Positions 8,946 to 17,349 of a stretch of 64,000 nucleotides of DNA are shown in pieces. The notes under the pieces are model-generated. The model saw only the letters and a list, made by a program, of their open reading frames with translations. It searched no databases and was not told the origin of the DNA. How positions within the stretch are numbered: position 1 is the stretch's first letter; the number at the start of each line of letters is the position of its first letter. Both the position numbers and the translations under genes were made by a program. The stretch covers positions 1 through 64,000 of the forward strand of contig CAIFEV010000011.1 in NCBI GenBank assembly GCA_903789615.1, given 5' to 3'. Source of the DNA: an uncultured Lachnospiraceae bacterium. GTDB taxonomy: Bacteria > Bacillota > Clostridia > Lachnospirales > Lachnospiraceae.

Positions 8946-10234
8946 TTTCCCCTCATTTGCCTTCTTAAATAGATCTGATTGTTAATTCGATTCCATAACA
9001 CTGCTAAAAGCCAAATAGCAAAAAGCACTTTAAGAATATCTGCATATTCATATACTTGAATAATAACGATAAAGAATATCCCAAGAAATTTAATTGCAAC
9101 AGAATTTAATTTTTCATTATGCTTACAAAAGAAGCTTATAAGAATTGGGCATAAAACAGCTCCCAACAATCCAAGATTTGCTATCCATTCGGAATAGCAC
9201 CCCGGCTGCATTCTCCATGAAAGATCCGTATATCCTGTAACGGCAGCAGTATAGTAAACAGGATAAGTAACAGGCTTCGATGGCCATATGGTTCTTGGAA
9301 TAAAATAAAACAAATCAAAAATGATCGTTTGCCCTGAATAATCGAGTATCCTAAATCCTCTATTCAATCTGGAATAAATAGCTGTTTTTACTGCAACCCC
9401 TTTAAAGAAATATTCAGTCATTACAGAATACCAGTTTGTATCATAATAATATTTTCCTGATGAAAAAGAATAAGCAATGAAGAAAACCAATATTGCAGCA
9501 ACAGCAGAAAATACTTCTATAATTGACTTTTTTACATTTTCACTGTTGATCAGATCCATAAATAAAAGCAGTAATATCAGAAAAAAAGGCAATGTTCTTT
9601 TTCCATCTACCACCATTACAAAAAAGACGATAATAATACGAAAAAGACGTCCTGCTCCTCTATTATTAAGATCCCCATATTTAAGTAAGATGCAGCCAAT
9701 CACGGCAATTCTTTCGAATTTAGAAAGAACATTATTGTGGTAAACAATTTGTTTTGTAAGATTTCTCACCTCACTATTAATTTGTCCAAAATGTGTAAAA
9801 TACTCTAGTGGATCTGGTGCACATAGCCAAGCAAGTATGAGGCTAATACACATTACAACAGCAATAAACATTATGATGACATGATTTCTACTTACGCAAA
9901 AATTATACCTTTGTTCTTTATACTGGTCTCTAATTGATTGCTGAGATAGTCTTTCTTGTTTTTTTGTCCCCATATAAAAGATAAACTGGATCAATAAAAG
10001 AAACAGATAAAAAAACACATTCGTCAAAACATCATGCTGGACTGTTTGAAATATTCTATATCCTGTATTTGTATAAGCCCGTCCTAAGAAAAGCTCAATC
10101 AAAAGAGGAAAAATATATGAAGCATCAAATATTATTAAACATAAATACAATGTATTTACGCCGGAATTCCTAAATGCCCTAATGAGCACATATATGGATA
10201 TCAATAAAACCAATATATTAATTAATATCGTCAT
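8942..10234 (-). CDS. O-antigen/capsule repeat-unit polymerase (Wzy-like)
   Basis: A 430-aa protein with about ten to twelve membrane segments and few conserved motifs, as expected of Wzy/EpsG-type polymerases. A large loop around residues 280-350 holds RLNRGFRILDYSG and PRTIWPSKPVTYP, typical of oligosaccharide-repeat polymerases. It would join repeat units at the outer face of the membrane after the flippase delivers them. The call rests on topology plus locus context. Its 3' end overlaps the next glycosyltransferase start. Confidence 0.78.
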   Translation of the reverse strand: MTILINILVLLISIYVLIRAFRNSGVNTLYLCLIIFDASYIFPLLIELFLGRAYTNTGYRIFQTVQHDVLTNVFFYLFLLLIQFIFYMGTKKQERLSQQSIRDQYKEQRYNFCVSRNHVIIMFIAVVMCISLILAWLCAPDPLEYFTHFGQINSEVRNLTKQIVYHNNVLSKFERIAVIGCILLKYGDLNNRGAGRLFRIIIVFFVMVVDGKRTLPFFLILLLLFMDLINSENVKKSIIEVFSAVAAILVFFIAYSFSSGKYYYDTNWYSVMTEYFFKGVAVKTAIYSRLNRGFRILDYSGQTIIFDLFYFIPRTIWPSKPVTYPVYYTAAVTGYTDLSWRMQPGCYSEWIANLGLLGAVLCPILISFFCKHNEKLNSVAIKFLGIFFIVIIQVYEYADILKVLFAIWLLAVLWNRINNQIYLRRQMRGK

Positions 10235-10246
10235 TCCTGTTCCTTC

Positions 10247-11080
10247 TCATATGTCTTTATCAGACAAACCATCTTTTATTCCTTTTAAACATCTTTTATA
10301 CTTATGAATCTTATCTGTTTCAAAAAATGTTATCTTAAGCAAGCAATTAAAAGTATGTTCCACACTCCAAAAGGTAACATGTCCATTTCTCTTACGATCT
10401 ATATAAATCCCATTTCTTACGATATAGTATTTTCTAAAAGCATTATGGTTATAAACAAGTGTTTTTTTTCCAAAGATTGTTACTAGTTTTGCATCGCCTA
10501 AATTATGATGAATAATCGTTTTAGGGTCTAATAATATTGAGTATCCATTTTTTGATATCCTATAGCAAAAATCATTATCGACTTCATCAATAAAGAAGTT
10601 TTCATCAAAGCCACCGATATTCTTCCATGCTTCTGCTGAAGTTAATGCACCACTAGTTATGCAAGTACTTAAACGTTTCTGATTTATATCATTTCCTTGT
10701 ATAAAAAATTTAGAGCGTTCATCGTATACTCTCGGGCATACAATTCCTATTTTAGATACTTGCTTGGATATGCTTTCAAAATTTCTTATAAGGTCATTCG
10801 GGATCATTGTGTCTTGATCTAAAGTCAAAACCCATGCATAGTTCTTTTTTATAGCATATTCAAAGATTTGATTCAGGGCTTTTGCAATGCCTAAATTCTC
10901 GTTATTATATTTCACAGTAATGCGATTATTTGAACTTATGCTTTTTCTAAGCTCATCAGCATTTTTTGATCCGTTATCAACGATAACAAGCTCTTCACAT
11001 TGCTCTAATATCAGGTTTATTTTATCCTTAAGTTTTTCTACTTTAGGATTATAAGACACTATTCCAGCTATTACTTTCAT
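10247..11080 (-). CDS. Family 2 glycosyltransferase, rhamnosyltransferase-like
   Basis: A 277-aa GT-A protein. VIAGIVSYNPKVEKLKDKIN, ELVIVDNGSKNADEL, NENLGIAKALNQIFEYA and VLTLDQDTMIP (the DxD site) are characteristic of the RfbF/rhamnosyltransferase branch of GT2. A second acidic motif, GFDENFFIDEVDNDFCYRI, lies near residue 160 and holds the likely catalytic base. It most likely adds rhamnose or a related sugar in the repeat unit. The ATG shares a base with the upstream gene's TAA (TAATG), so translation is coupled. Confidence 0.85.
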   Translation of the reverse strand: MKVIAGIVSYNPKVEKLKDKINLILEQCEELVIVDNGSKNADELRKSISSNNRITVKYNNENLGIAKALNQIFEYAIKKNYAWVLTLDQDTMIPNDLIRNFESISKQVSKIGIVCPRVYDERSKFFIQGNDINQKRLSTCITSGALTSAEAWKNIGGFDENFFIDEVDNDFCYRISKNGYSILLDPKTIIHHNLGDAKLVTIFGKKTLVYNHNAFRKYYIVRNGIYIDRKRNGHVTFWSVEHTFNCLLKITFFETDKIHKYKRCLKGIKDGLSDKDI

Positions 11081-12015
11081 TAATAATTTCCAGTTATAAT
11101 CTTTACTCTTGTTTCAAAATCACAGGATTTCATTCCTGTCGTCATCCCAGGATAGTGAATCAATGCCATCCTATTCTTCAAACTGTCATTGCATCTTGCT
11201 ACTGTTTTAAGGAATCTTATTGTTCCGTCATCCATATAACTCTTGCACTTACTCAACAACAGTTTTGCCATAGTACTCTGAACATGTGGTCGTTTAAAAA
11301 CCAATCCATATTCTACCTGGAGCCGTTTCATTGCTCCCATTCCACCACTCGTCACGCTTCCACTATGTCTCCGATGATAAATTCGGTTTTCTCTGTCTAG
11401 ATAAACTTTTCCACAAGAAAATGCAATACTTCCCACGACAAAGTCATGATCCGGCATTTGATCATTCGGAAGTTTCAAGCTGGAATATTGCCTTGCAAGT
11501 TCTAATACCATATCTGTAAAAAGATATGTACATCCTGCAAGACGCTGACGAGTAAAATAACTTTCTACCGTTAGTGGCATATTCCATGAATCGGTTTTTC
11601 CAGTGACATTTAAATTCTCATCTGTTAATGTTACACCAGTGGCATATAATGCGACTTTATTATCTATCCTGCTTAAAGCCTCAACACCTCTAAAACATTT
11701 GTCATCCAACCAATAATCATCCTGATCAGCAAATCCGTAAAAATTGGCCTCTTGTGCAACTGCTAGAAGCTTTAAAAAACTTTTCCTATACCCGATATTA
11801 TCCCCTGTGTATAAAGAAATTCTTCCTGGATACTCTTGCACTTTCTTTTTAATTACAGAAATAGTGCCATCTGAAGAGCCATCATCTCGAATAGATATAT
11901 GTGTTCTAACCTTTTTCTGGTTAAGAATCGTATCAATTTGCTCTTCGATATACTTTTCTCCATTGTAAGAAGACATTAATATTTCGATACTTGGTAAATT
12001 ACTCTCCTGCTCCAT
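11080..12015 (-). CDS. Family 2 glycosyltransferase, rhamnosyltransferase-like
   Basis: A 311-aa GT-A enzyme with SIEILMSSYNGEKYIEEQID, ISIRDDGSSDGT and FADQDDYWLDDKC, the nucleotide-sugar and metal motifs of the second rhamnosyltransferase branch of GT2. NDQMPDHDFVVG near residue 190 supplies the acceptor-side acidic residues. Two rhamnosyltransferase-like GT2 genes plus a WsaF-like gene suggest a rhamnose-containing polymer, yet no dTDP-rhamnose synthesis genes occur in this window. It overlaps its downstream neighbour by one base pair at TAATG and sits 6 bases after the GT4 gene. Confidence 0.85.
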   Translation of the reverse strand: MEQESNLPSIEILMSSYNGEKYIEEQIDTILNQKKVRTHISIRDDGSSDGTISVIKKKVQEYPGRISLYTGDNIGYRKSFLKLLAVAQEANFYGFADQDDYWLDDKCFRGVEALSRIDNKVALYATGVTLTDENLNVTGKTDSWNMPLTVESYFTRQRLAGCTYLFTDMVLELARQYSSLKLPNDQMPDHDFVVGSIAFSCGKVYLDRENRIYHRRHSGSVTSGGMGAMKRLQVEYGLVFKRPHVQSTMAKLLLSKCKSYMDDGTIRFLKTVARCNDSLKNRMALIHYPGMTTGMKSCDFETRVKIITGNY

Positions 12016-12021
12016 TTTTCC

Positions 12022-13155
12022 TCACATTAAAGCTTCAAATTCTTTTCTTACGATGGCAACTGGCTTATCAATGCTGTATTCTCTTGCTTTCTCATTATTA
12101 TATTCACCCATTTTCTGACAAAGTTGTTTGTTTCCTGCCAACTTATCTATGCTTCGAGCAAATCCACCTGCATCTTTAAAATCGTTCACAAAGCCTGTTA
12201 CACCATCTTCGGAATATTCCTTAATCCCATTAACATTCGATGTGATAATTGGAAGACCACTTGCCATGGCCTCAATCGCGGCAATTCCGAATCCTTCTCT
12301 TTGTGAAGGAAATATAAAGATATCCGCTGCCTTGTACAAATCTCTGACATCATCACGGTAGCCAAGAAGAGTTACTCTATCCTTTAGACCAAGTCTTTCA
12401 ATCAGATCGGTAAGTTCATCTTTCAATGCTCCCTGTCCTGCAATAAAAAGCTTAACCTTCTGATTCTTCACCTGCTTCATCGCTTCTATAATCACTTTCT
12501 GATTCTTTCTTCCAGCTAATTCCGCAACATTAAGCAGCATGATTTCATCAGATTGAACTCCTAACTCTTTCCTCTTGAGTTTCCGAATAATCTGATCATT
12601 TTCTGAAGGTTTAAACTTGCCTACATCCACACCGATTCCCGGCAAATGGACAACTTTCTTTGCAAAAAAATGATCATTTGCTCTATGGTAATCTTCCCAA
12701 TTAATTGTAAAAAGAACATCAGTATATCTCGATAAATGCTTCTCAACCGGATAAAACAATAGCCAATTTTGCAGAGGCGCACCATCAAAGAAATGAAAAC
12801 CGTGAGCCGTATAGAAAACCTTTGTGCCTCTTTTGCGAGCATCCTTACTAGCCACTCTCGCTAAAACGCCCCCAACAGGCGTATGGCAGTAGACAACATC
12901 ATAATGATTTTTATCAATAATCCTTTTTAACTGTTTTAATGCATCCCGGTTCTTTGAACTAAACGGTGATCTTTCGAATGGAATATTGAAATAATGATCA
13001 CAATAAGGAATACTGCAATCTGCCAGATTTTCATAATCATTCCTGGCTGCAACAGACGTTTCCCACCCCAGCTCTTTTAACATTTTCAAATACGGAATAT
13101 GAAATTCCATGATATGAGTCTTAACCACAGTGGCAACAAAAAGAACTTTCTTCAT
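12022..13155 (-). CDS. Family 4 glycosyltransferase (EpsD-like), copy 1
   Basis: A 377-aa GT-B enzyme. The N-terminal acceptor domain opens KKVLFVATVVKTHIMEFHIP and contains CHTPVGGVLARVAS and YTAHGFHFFDG. The C-terminal donor domain has FPSQREGFGIAAIEAMASG, which includes the E-x7-E donor-binding motif of GT4. EpsD/CapM-type members add the second sugar to the undecaprenyl-linked primer. It is a close sister of the next gene upstream (13213-14355), with the same motifs along the full length. It is much more AT-rich than that sister, so the two have had different recent histories. Confidence 0.88.
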   Translation of the reverse strand: MKKVLFVATVVKTHIMEFHIPYLKMLKELGWETSVAARNDYENLADCSIPYCDHYFNIPFERSPFSSKNRDALKQLKRIIDKNHYDVVYCHTPVGGVLARVASKDARKRGTKVFYTAHGFHFFDGAPLQNWLLFYPVEKHLSRYTDVLFTINWEDYHRANDHFFAKKVVHLPGIGVDVGKFKPSENDQIIRKLKRKELGVQSDEIMLLNVAELAGRKNQKVIIEAMKQVKNQKVKLFIAGQGALKDELTDLIERLGLKDRVTLLGYRDDVRDLYKAADIFIFPSQREGFGIAAIEAMASGLPIITSNVNGIKEYSEDGVTGFVNDFKDAGGFARSIDKLAGNKQLCQKMGEYNNEKAREYSIDKPVAIVRKEFEALM

Positions 13156-13212
13156 GCCGCCACACTTTCTGTGGAATTCTGCTCATAAGTGAAGAGGAAT
13201 ACTAAATTAGTT

Positions 13213-14355
13213 CTATACCCCCCTTGAAATTTCAGGCAGTTTATAAATATCGGCCATTTGTTTTTCCACGGCAGAAAGATCAAACTTCTTAATGGTCTGT
13301 TTTGCCGAATCGGCTAATTGCTTTCTCAGCTGTTCATCACTCCCAAGTTTTTCTATTTTCTCCGCTACGTCTTCCAGATCATTCCTGGCGAACAAACCAT
13401 TCTTCCCATCTTCGATCAGATCGGTATTTCCTCTGATCTTGGAACAGATAGCCGGAAGCCCACAGGCCATAGTTTCCATAAGTGCGACCGGAAGTCCCTC
13501 CTGATGCGACATGAACACAAATACATCAGCGGCATTGCAGATATCGGATATATCGTGTCGGTAGCCAAGGAAGTGAACGTGATCTTCTATTCCAAGATCA
13601 GCTGCCAGCTTCTTCAGTTCGTCTTCCAGTACACCGATCCCACAGATCAGATAATGAAGATGGTTGTAAATTGGCTGCTCTTTCAGCTTCGATATTGCTC
13701 CCAGCACAACTCTGTGATTCTTCCGTTCGATCAGTTCGCCAACTGAGAGAAGTAAAAAGTTATCTTCTTCGAAACCGAGCTCATGCCTTTTCTGATCCCG
13801 GATGTATGGCTTACTTTCAAACTTGCTAAGATCGATTCCCACGCCGGGGACATAAACAACTTTCCCCGCCTTGAACTTCTTCGCCCGGTTATAATCTTCT
13901 TTATTGATGGTGATGAGCACATCTGTCTTGCGTGCCAGGTATTTCTCCACCGGGTAATACGTCAGCCAGTTAACCAGTGGCGCTCCGTCGTAGAAATGGA
14001 ATCCGTGTGCGGTATAGAAAACTTTCGTACCCTTCTTCCGGGCATCTTCAGCTGCCAATCTGGTTAATGCCGCTCCCACAGGTGTATGGCAGTGTACGAT
14101 ATCGTAGTGTCCATCATCGATGACTTTCTTCAGTTCTTTATAGGCCTTGATATTCCCGGTTTTGAAGGGAGACCTTTCGAAGGGAATGTCATAGTAATGA
14201 TCACAGTACGGAATGTGGCAGTCTGCCGGATTGTCATAATCATTTCGTGCTGCCACGGCTGTCTCCCAACCATGTTCTTTGAACATATTTAAATATGGCA
14301 CGTGAAATTCCATGATGTGCTTTTGCACCACAGTCGCCACAAACAAAACTTTCAC
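13213..14355 (-). CDS. Family 4 glycosyltransferase (EpsD-like), copy 2
   Basis: A 380-aa GT-B enzyme starting at GTG 14355 with GGGAG about eight bases upstream. It opens VLFVATVVQKHIMEFHVPYL, and nearly every block of its sister at 12022-13155 recurs (IPFERSPF, CHTPVGAALTRLA, YTAHGFHFYDGAP). The donor motif reads SHQEGLPVALMETMACGLP. Base composition is closer to the core genome than to the AT-rich sister. It probably adds the second sugar to the lipid-linked primer. Either two acceptors are used or one copy is redundant; the sequence does not decide. Confidence 0.88.
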   Translation of the reverse strand: MKVLFVATVVQKHIMEFHVPYLNMFKEHGWETAVAARNDYDNPADCHIPYCDHYYDIPFERSPFKTGNIKAYKELKKVIDDGHYDIVHCHTPVGAALTRLAAEDARKKGTKVFYTAHGFHFYDGAPLVNWLTYYPVEKYLARKTDVLITINKEDYNRAKKFKAGKVVYVPGVGIDLSKFESKPYIRDQKRHELGFEEDNFLLLSVGELIERKNHRVVLGAISKLKEQPIYNHLHYLICGIGVLEDELKKLAADLGIEDHVHFLGYRHDISDICNAADVFVFMSHQEGLPVALMETMACGLPAICSKIRGNTDLIEDGKNGLFARNDLEDVAEKIEKLGSDEQLRKQLADSAKQTIKKFDLSAVEKQMADIYKLPEISRGV

Positions 14356-14402
14356 ACTGCTTCTCCCACTTATGTTTCTCTGTACTTTGTCAATAAAACA
14401 AC

Positions 14403-14429
14403 AAAAAAGACCGTCCTCATCAGACAGTC
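14403..14429 (-). terminator. Rho-independent terminator
   Basis: On the minus strand GACTGTC pairs with GACGGTC (one G-T wobble) around a 7-base loop, then six T. It overlaps the stop codon of the sugar-transferase 3' fragment, so it was probably that gene's own terminator. Confidence 0.65.
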
Positions 14430-14550
14430 TTCCTCACGCTTTCCTGCCCTACGCTGTTCTCTGATTCCGTTTTTCCAGCCTCTGCCGTCGTCTGACCTTC
14501 CGCTACGCCCTCGGTGCTCTCTTTCATAAACAGGATTTTGAATGTTGCAT
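14420..14550 (-). pseudogene. Second copy of the priming sugar transferase 3' end
   Basis: The minus-strand frame reads ATFKILFMKESTEGVAEGQT, then TAEAGKTESENSVGQESVRKTV and a stop. The end of the intact priming transferase downstream in coordinates (14777-16285) reads ATARILFMKESTKGIAEGQT then TAEV, so about 25 residues correspond closely. No upstream coding sequence remains. It looks like the leftover of a replaced or recombined priming-transferase gene, placing a recombination joint at about 14550. Confidence 0.78.
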
Positions 14551-14776
14551 TTCGTATAGTAAGTTTCTCTTAGCTCTCAAAGGCACATCCATGATGTCTT
14601 TCACTTTTCTATTTCTGTTTCAAATGTGCGCATCTGCAAACGCAACTTTTCAAAACCGGATCGACGATGTATATATATTTTCTGGTTCATTAATACCTTT
14701 ATGCATTATCTCAGATCAATAAAATCGAAAACCACTTCTTTTGAATCATCACATAACACCTAACTTTCTTGCTCTA
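14551..14776. other. Intergenic gap inside the polysaccharide locus
   Basis: AT-rich sequence with no credible reading frame. Near 14777, CACAAC and GTTGTG can form a 6-bp stem over the last codons of the priming transferase, but it lacks a T-run. Nothing else was recognised. Confidence 0.5.
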
Positions 14777-16285
14777 TCACAACTTTTTGGTTGTGCCCTG
14801 GAATGCGCTCACCGTTTCATTCTTCATTCTGACTTCCGCGGTGGTCTGGCCTTCGGCGATGCCCTTTGTGGATTCTTTCATGAACAGGATCCGGGCGGTC
14901 GCGAGACAGATCTTGAAGTCTTCGGCGAGGCTCGGCCTGGAGATATACATCAGGTCCATGAGCAATTTGTCATAGGGGGTTGTATTGTACTGGCCGTATA
15001 CCTGGGCGTAGCCGGTCAGGCCGCAGCGGCACTGGAGGCGCAGGTCGAACTCCGGGAGTGTCTCTTTGTACTGGGCGGCGATCTCCGGGCGCTCGGGCCG
15101 CGGACCGACGATGGACATATCGCCCTTCAGGATGTTGAAAAGCTGTGGCAGTTCGTCCATGCGGCAGGCGCGGATGAAGCGGCCGACTTTCGTGATCCGC
15201 GGATCCGCCTCGCCGGTTGAAAGGCGGGCGACGCCGTCTTTCTCCGCGTTCATGCACATGGAACGGAACTTCAGCATCTCGAAGACTCTGCCGTTCTGTG
15301 TCAGACGCTTCTGGCGGTAGAAGGCCGTTCCGCCGTCGGACCGGATGATCAGCGACAGCACGATCATAAGCGGGCTCAGGATCACAATTGCGATGCTGCT
15401 GAGCAGTATGTCAAAGAAGCGTTTGAAGAACAGATACTCCGGCTTCGGATCATACCGGCCGATCTGAAGCATCGGTTCATGAAAGAGCGGCATGCGCTCG
15501 GCGCCGGACAGGATGATGTCGCCGATCCTGGGAAGGACATACGCCGTGATGTCATATGCCACGCAGTATTTCAGGATCTGATTGCGCGCGTGGGAATGAA
15601 GGCCGCACAGAAACGCTGTCTCCGTTCCCTGAAGCACCTCGTGGATGCGGGCCTGCTCTTCCTGCTTGGTGGCGGCACCGTCAAGAATATCGCGCGACGA
15701 AACCACCCGGGTCACGCGGAAATGCGCTTCCATCCCGTACTGGTGGATCAGCCGGTCTACGCCGTCCATCTCATCATAGATGATGATGGTGCTCCGGGCC
15801 GGGTATGTGTGAAAATACCACTGATGGCTGAGATACGCCCACAGAACGATCAGCCCTTCCTGTGCCGCCAGAACAAGCAGCAGCACGGGGATATTAGGGA
15901 GTCTGGCCATCAGAATCCAGATGATGATATAGATCAGGAAATTCGTAATCACTGCTGCCAGTGACTGCGCGTAGATGATTTCGGAGATTTTCTTAATGTG
16001 GACCAAAAAGCCGGAATACAGATGGGTTGTCAGGTAGTAAATACAATAATACAGCAGGACGATCAGGAAGTCGCGCATACGGAAATCCGGGACCCATATC
16101 AGCCTGCTGTAGTAATGTATCAATGCAATGGTAAACGGAGTGCAGACCGCCAAAACATCCAGCAGTTTGACAAACCTCAGAATGGCTCTGTGACCTGCCT
16201 TTCCATACCCGTGGGCATCTTTTCGGACTTCCCCGTCATACTGATATGTTGGTGAAGAGCCTTTCCCCTTCGGAGTTTCTATCAT
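14777..16285 (-). CDS. Priming sugar-phosphate transferase (polyprenyl glycosylphosphotransferase)
   Basis: A 502-aa WcaJ/CpsE/WbaP-family protein. Roughly the first 140 residues hold several membrane helices, then comes a Rossmann-like central domain. The C-terminal catalytic domain begins KRFFDILLSSIAIVILSPLM and carries FYRQKRLTQNGRVFEMLKFR, RACRMDELPQLFNILKGDM and VGPRPERPEI. Such enzymes transfer a sugar-1-phosphate to undecaprenyl phosphate, the first step of repeat-unit synthesis. GGGGGAGGGG lies just before the ATG. It is the first gene of the locus in transcription order and has core-like GC content, unlike most of the downstream genes. Confidence 0.92.
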   Translation of the reverse strand: MIETPKGKGSSPTYQYDGEVRKDAHGYGKAGHRAILRFVKLLDVLAVCTPFTIALIHYYSRLIWVPDFRMRDFLIVLLYYCIYYLTTHLYSGFLVHIKKISEIIYAQSLAAVITNFLIYIIIWILMARLPNIPVLLLVLAAQEGLIVLWAYLSHQWYFHTYPARSTIIIYDEMDGVDRLIHQYGMEAHFRVTRVVSSRDILDGAATKQEEQARIHEVLQGTETAFLCGLHSHARNQILKYCVAYDITAYVLPRIGDIILSGAERMPLFHEPMLQIGRYDPKPEYLFFKRFFDILLSSIAIVILSPLMIVLSLIIRSDGGTAFYRQKRLTQNGRVFEMLKFRSMCMNAEKDGVARLSTGEADPRITKVGRFIRACRMDELPQLFNILKGDMSIVGPRPERPEIAAQYKETLPEFDLRLQCRCGLTGYAQVYGQYNTTPYDKLLMDLMYISRPSLAEDFKICLATARILFMKESTKGIAEGQTTAEVRMKNETVSAFQGTTKKL

Positions 16286-16348
16286 TAGAGTACCCCTCCC
16301 CCATAAAAATACTATTAGGGCACATTTTATCTTTTTTGAATTGTACAG

Positions 16349-16360
16349 GGCAAGCTTGCC
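16349..16360. promoter_or_regulatory. 12-bp perfect palindrome upstream of the priming transferase
   Basis: GGCAAGCTTGCC is fully self-complementary and lies about 64 bases upstream of the priming-transferase start, next to TAAAAT-like promoter sequence at 16321-16340. It could be an operator; the evidence is position and symmetry only. Confidence 0.3.
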
Positions 16361-16515
16361 TGCAGATTACTATAGCATAATCCGCAGTTCGGTTTCAAGA
16401 TCTGGTCTGCGATTTCGGATTTTTCGAAAATTGCGGAACTGAAAATTTCAGCACTCCGGTGATGTAACATACCGACCCGTCAGGATTTTTCAATTCCCTA
16501 TTCACAACACTGCCA

Positions 16516-16686
16516 TCACACCGTGATCCCGATCTGATTCCCCTCAAAAGCTTTGATACAGCTCTCGTAATATCCATCCCCGGCTGTGCGCGGCCCGCTG
16601 GCCACCTCATATCCGTCCGCTTTCATCCGGGCGGTAAGTTCGTCCACCTTTTCCCTGCTTCCCGCACTGAAGGCAATGTCAACTGC
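16516..16686 (-). pseudogene. VOC-family (glyoxalase-like) C-terminal fragment
   Basis: The minus-strand frame reads [20 protein letters not shown], then [20 protein letters not shown] and ends [10 protein letters not shown]. That is the C-terminal metal-binding half of a VOC/bleomycin-resistance-type protein. An in-frame stop lies directly upstream (16687-16689) and there is no start. It is a relic. Confidence 0.7.
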
Positions 16687-17349
16687 TTACAACCCGATCA
16701 GGCACGAATATTCGTTTTGTATTTTAATATTTTCATTGAGATGCATTGACGTCCGTGTTATATAGATGAACCAAATGGTTCCGTGTAGCGGCACGTAAAA
16801 GCTGTACTGTGCTTGGACAGGTTAGTTGCAAGACTCATCAGATATCCGGACGGATACCTGACCCGCACCGGGAGAAAGGTGGGCACGCGCCGGATGACTT
16901 TTTGTTATCCCGTGCTTTATTTTTTTTTGTATGGAGGCTGCCTGATATTTGCAAATAAGCACTATTTTCTCTCAGTATCTGTACACCGGATTCGAATCCT
17001 CTCTTCCTGTCTTCTGGTCGTGGCACCGCTTGCACAGCGCTCTCCAGCTATCCCTGTCCCAGAACAGCCTGAGATCGCCGCGATGCGGAATACCCAGGAT
17101 CCGGGCGGTCACGGACGATATAAATCTCCACCTGTGTCCATTTCATGAGATAATTCATATGTACTGGCAATGATTCCCCTGGCGGGATTTTTGCTGCGGA
17201 AGAAGCCGAAAAGGCATCTGCAAAACGGTAACGTGTCTTGACAACATGGACAAGGGCAATGTACAACATAATCACACTATCTTACAGTAAGCGTGAATTT
17301 GCCAGGATTGCGCCACAGTCTGCTCTTCACTCTACACGGGGGAACTTAT
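16687..17349. other. Accessory intergenic stretch around the VOC and HNH scars
   Basis: Outside the HNH scar no intact gene is visible. At 16768-16781 an imperfect palindrome (GAACCA, 2-base spacer, TGGTTC) sits just downstream of TTGACG and TATATA elements too close together to form a standard promoter. A run of T occurs near 16918. Confidence 0.4.
16972..17097 (-). pseudogene. HNH endonuclease fragment
   Basis: The minus strand reads LGIPHRGDLRLFWDRDSWRA then LCKRCHDQKTGREDSN and stops. PHRGD-LFWD-CKRCHDQKT is the HNH core seen in small phage and mobile-element endonucleases. The first His/Cys half is missing or in another frame (WTQVEIYIVRDRPDP just upstream, frameshifted). It marks former phage or mobile DNA. 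Confidence 0.68.

Noticed and set aside
16768-16781. GAACCA-AA-TGGTTC as a MerR-type operator
   Set aside because: The nearby -35 and -10-like elements are only ~7 bases apart and no regulator gene is near, so it remains an unsupported symmetry.
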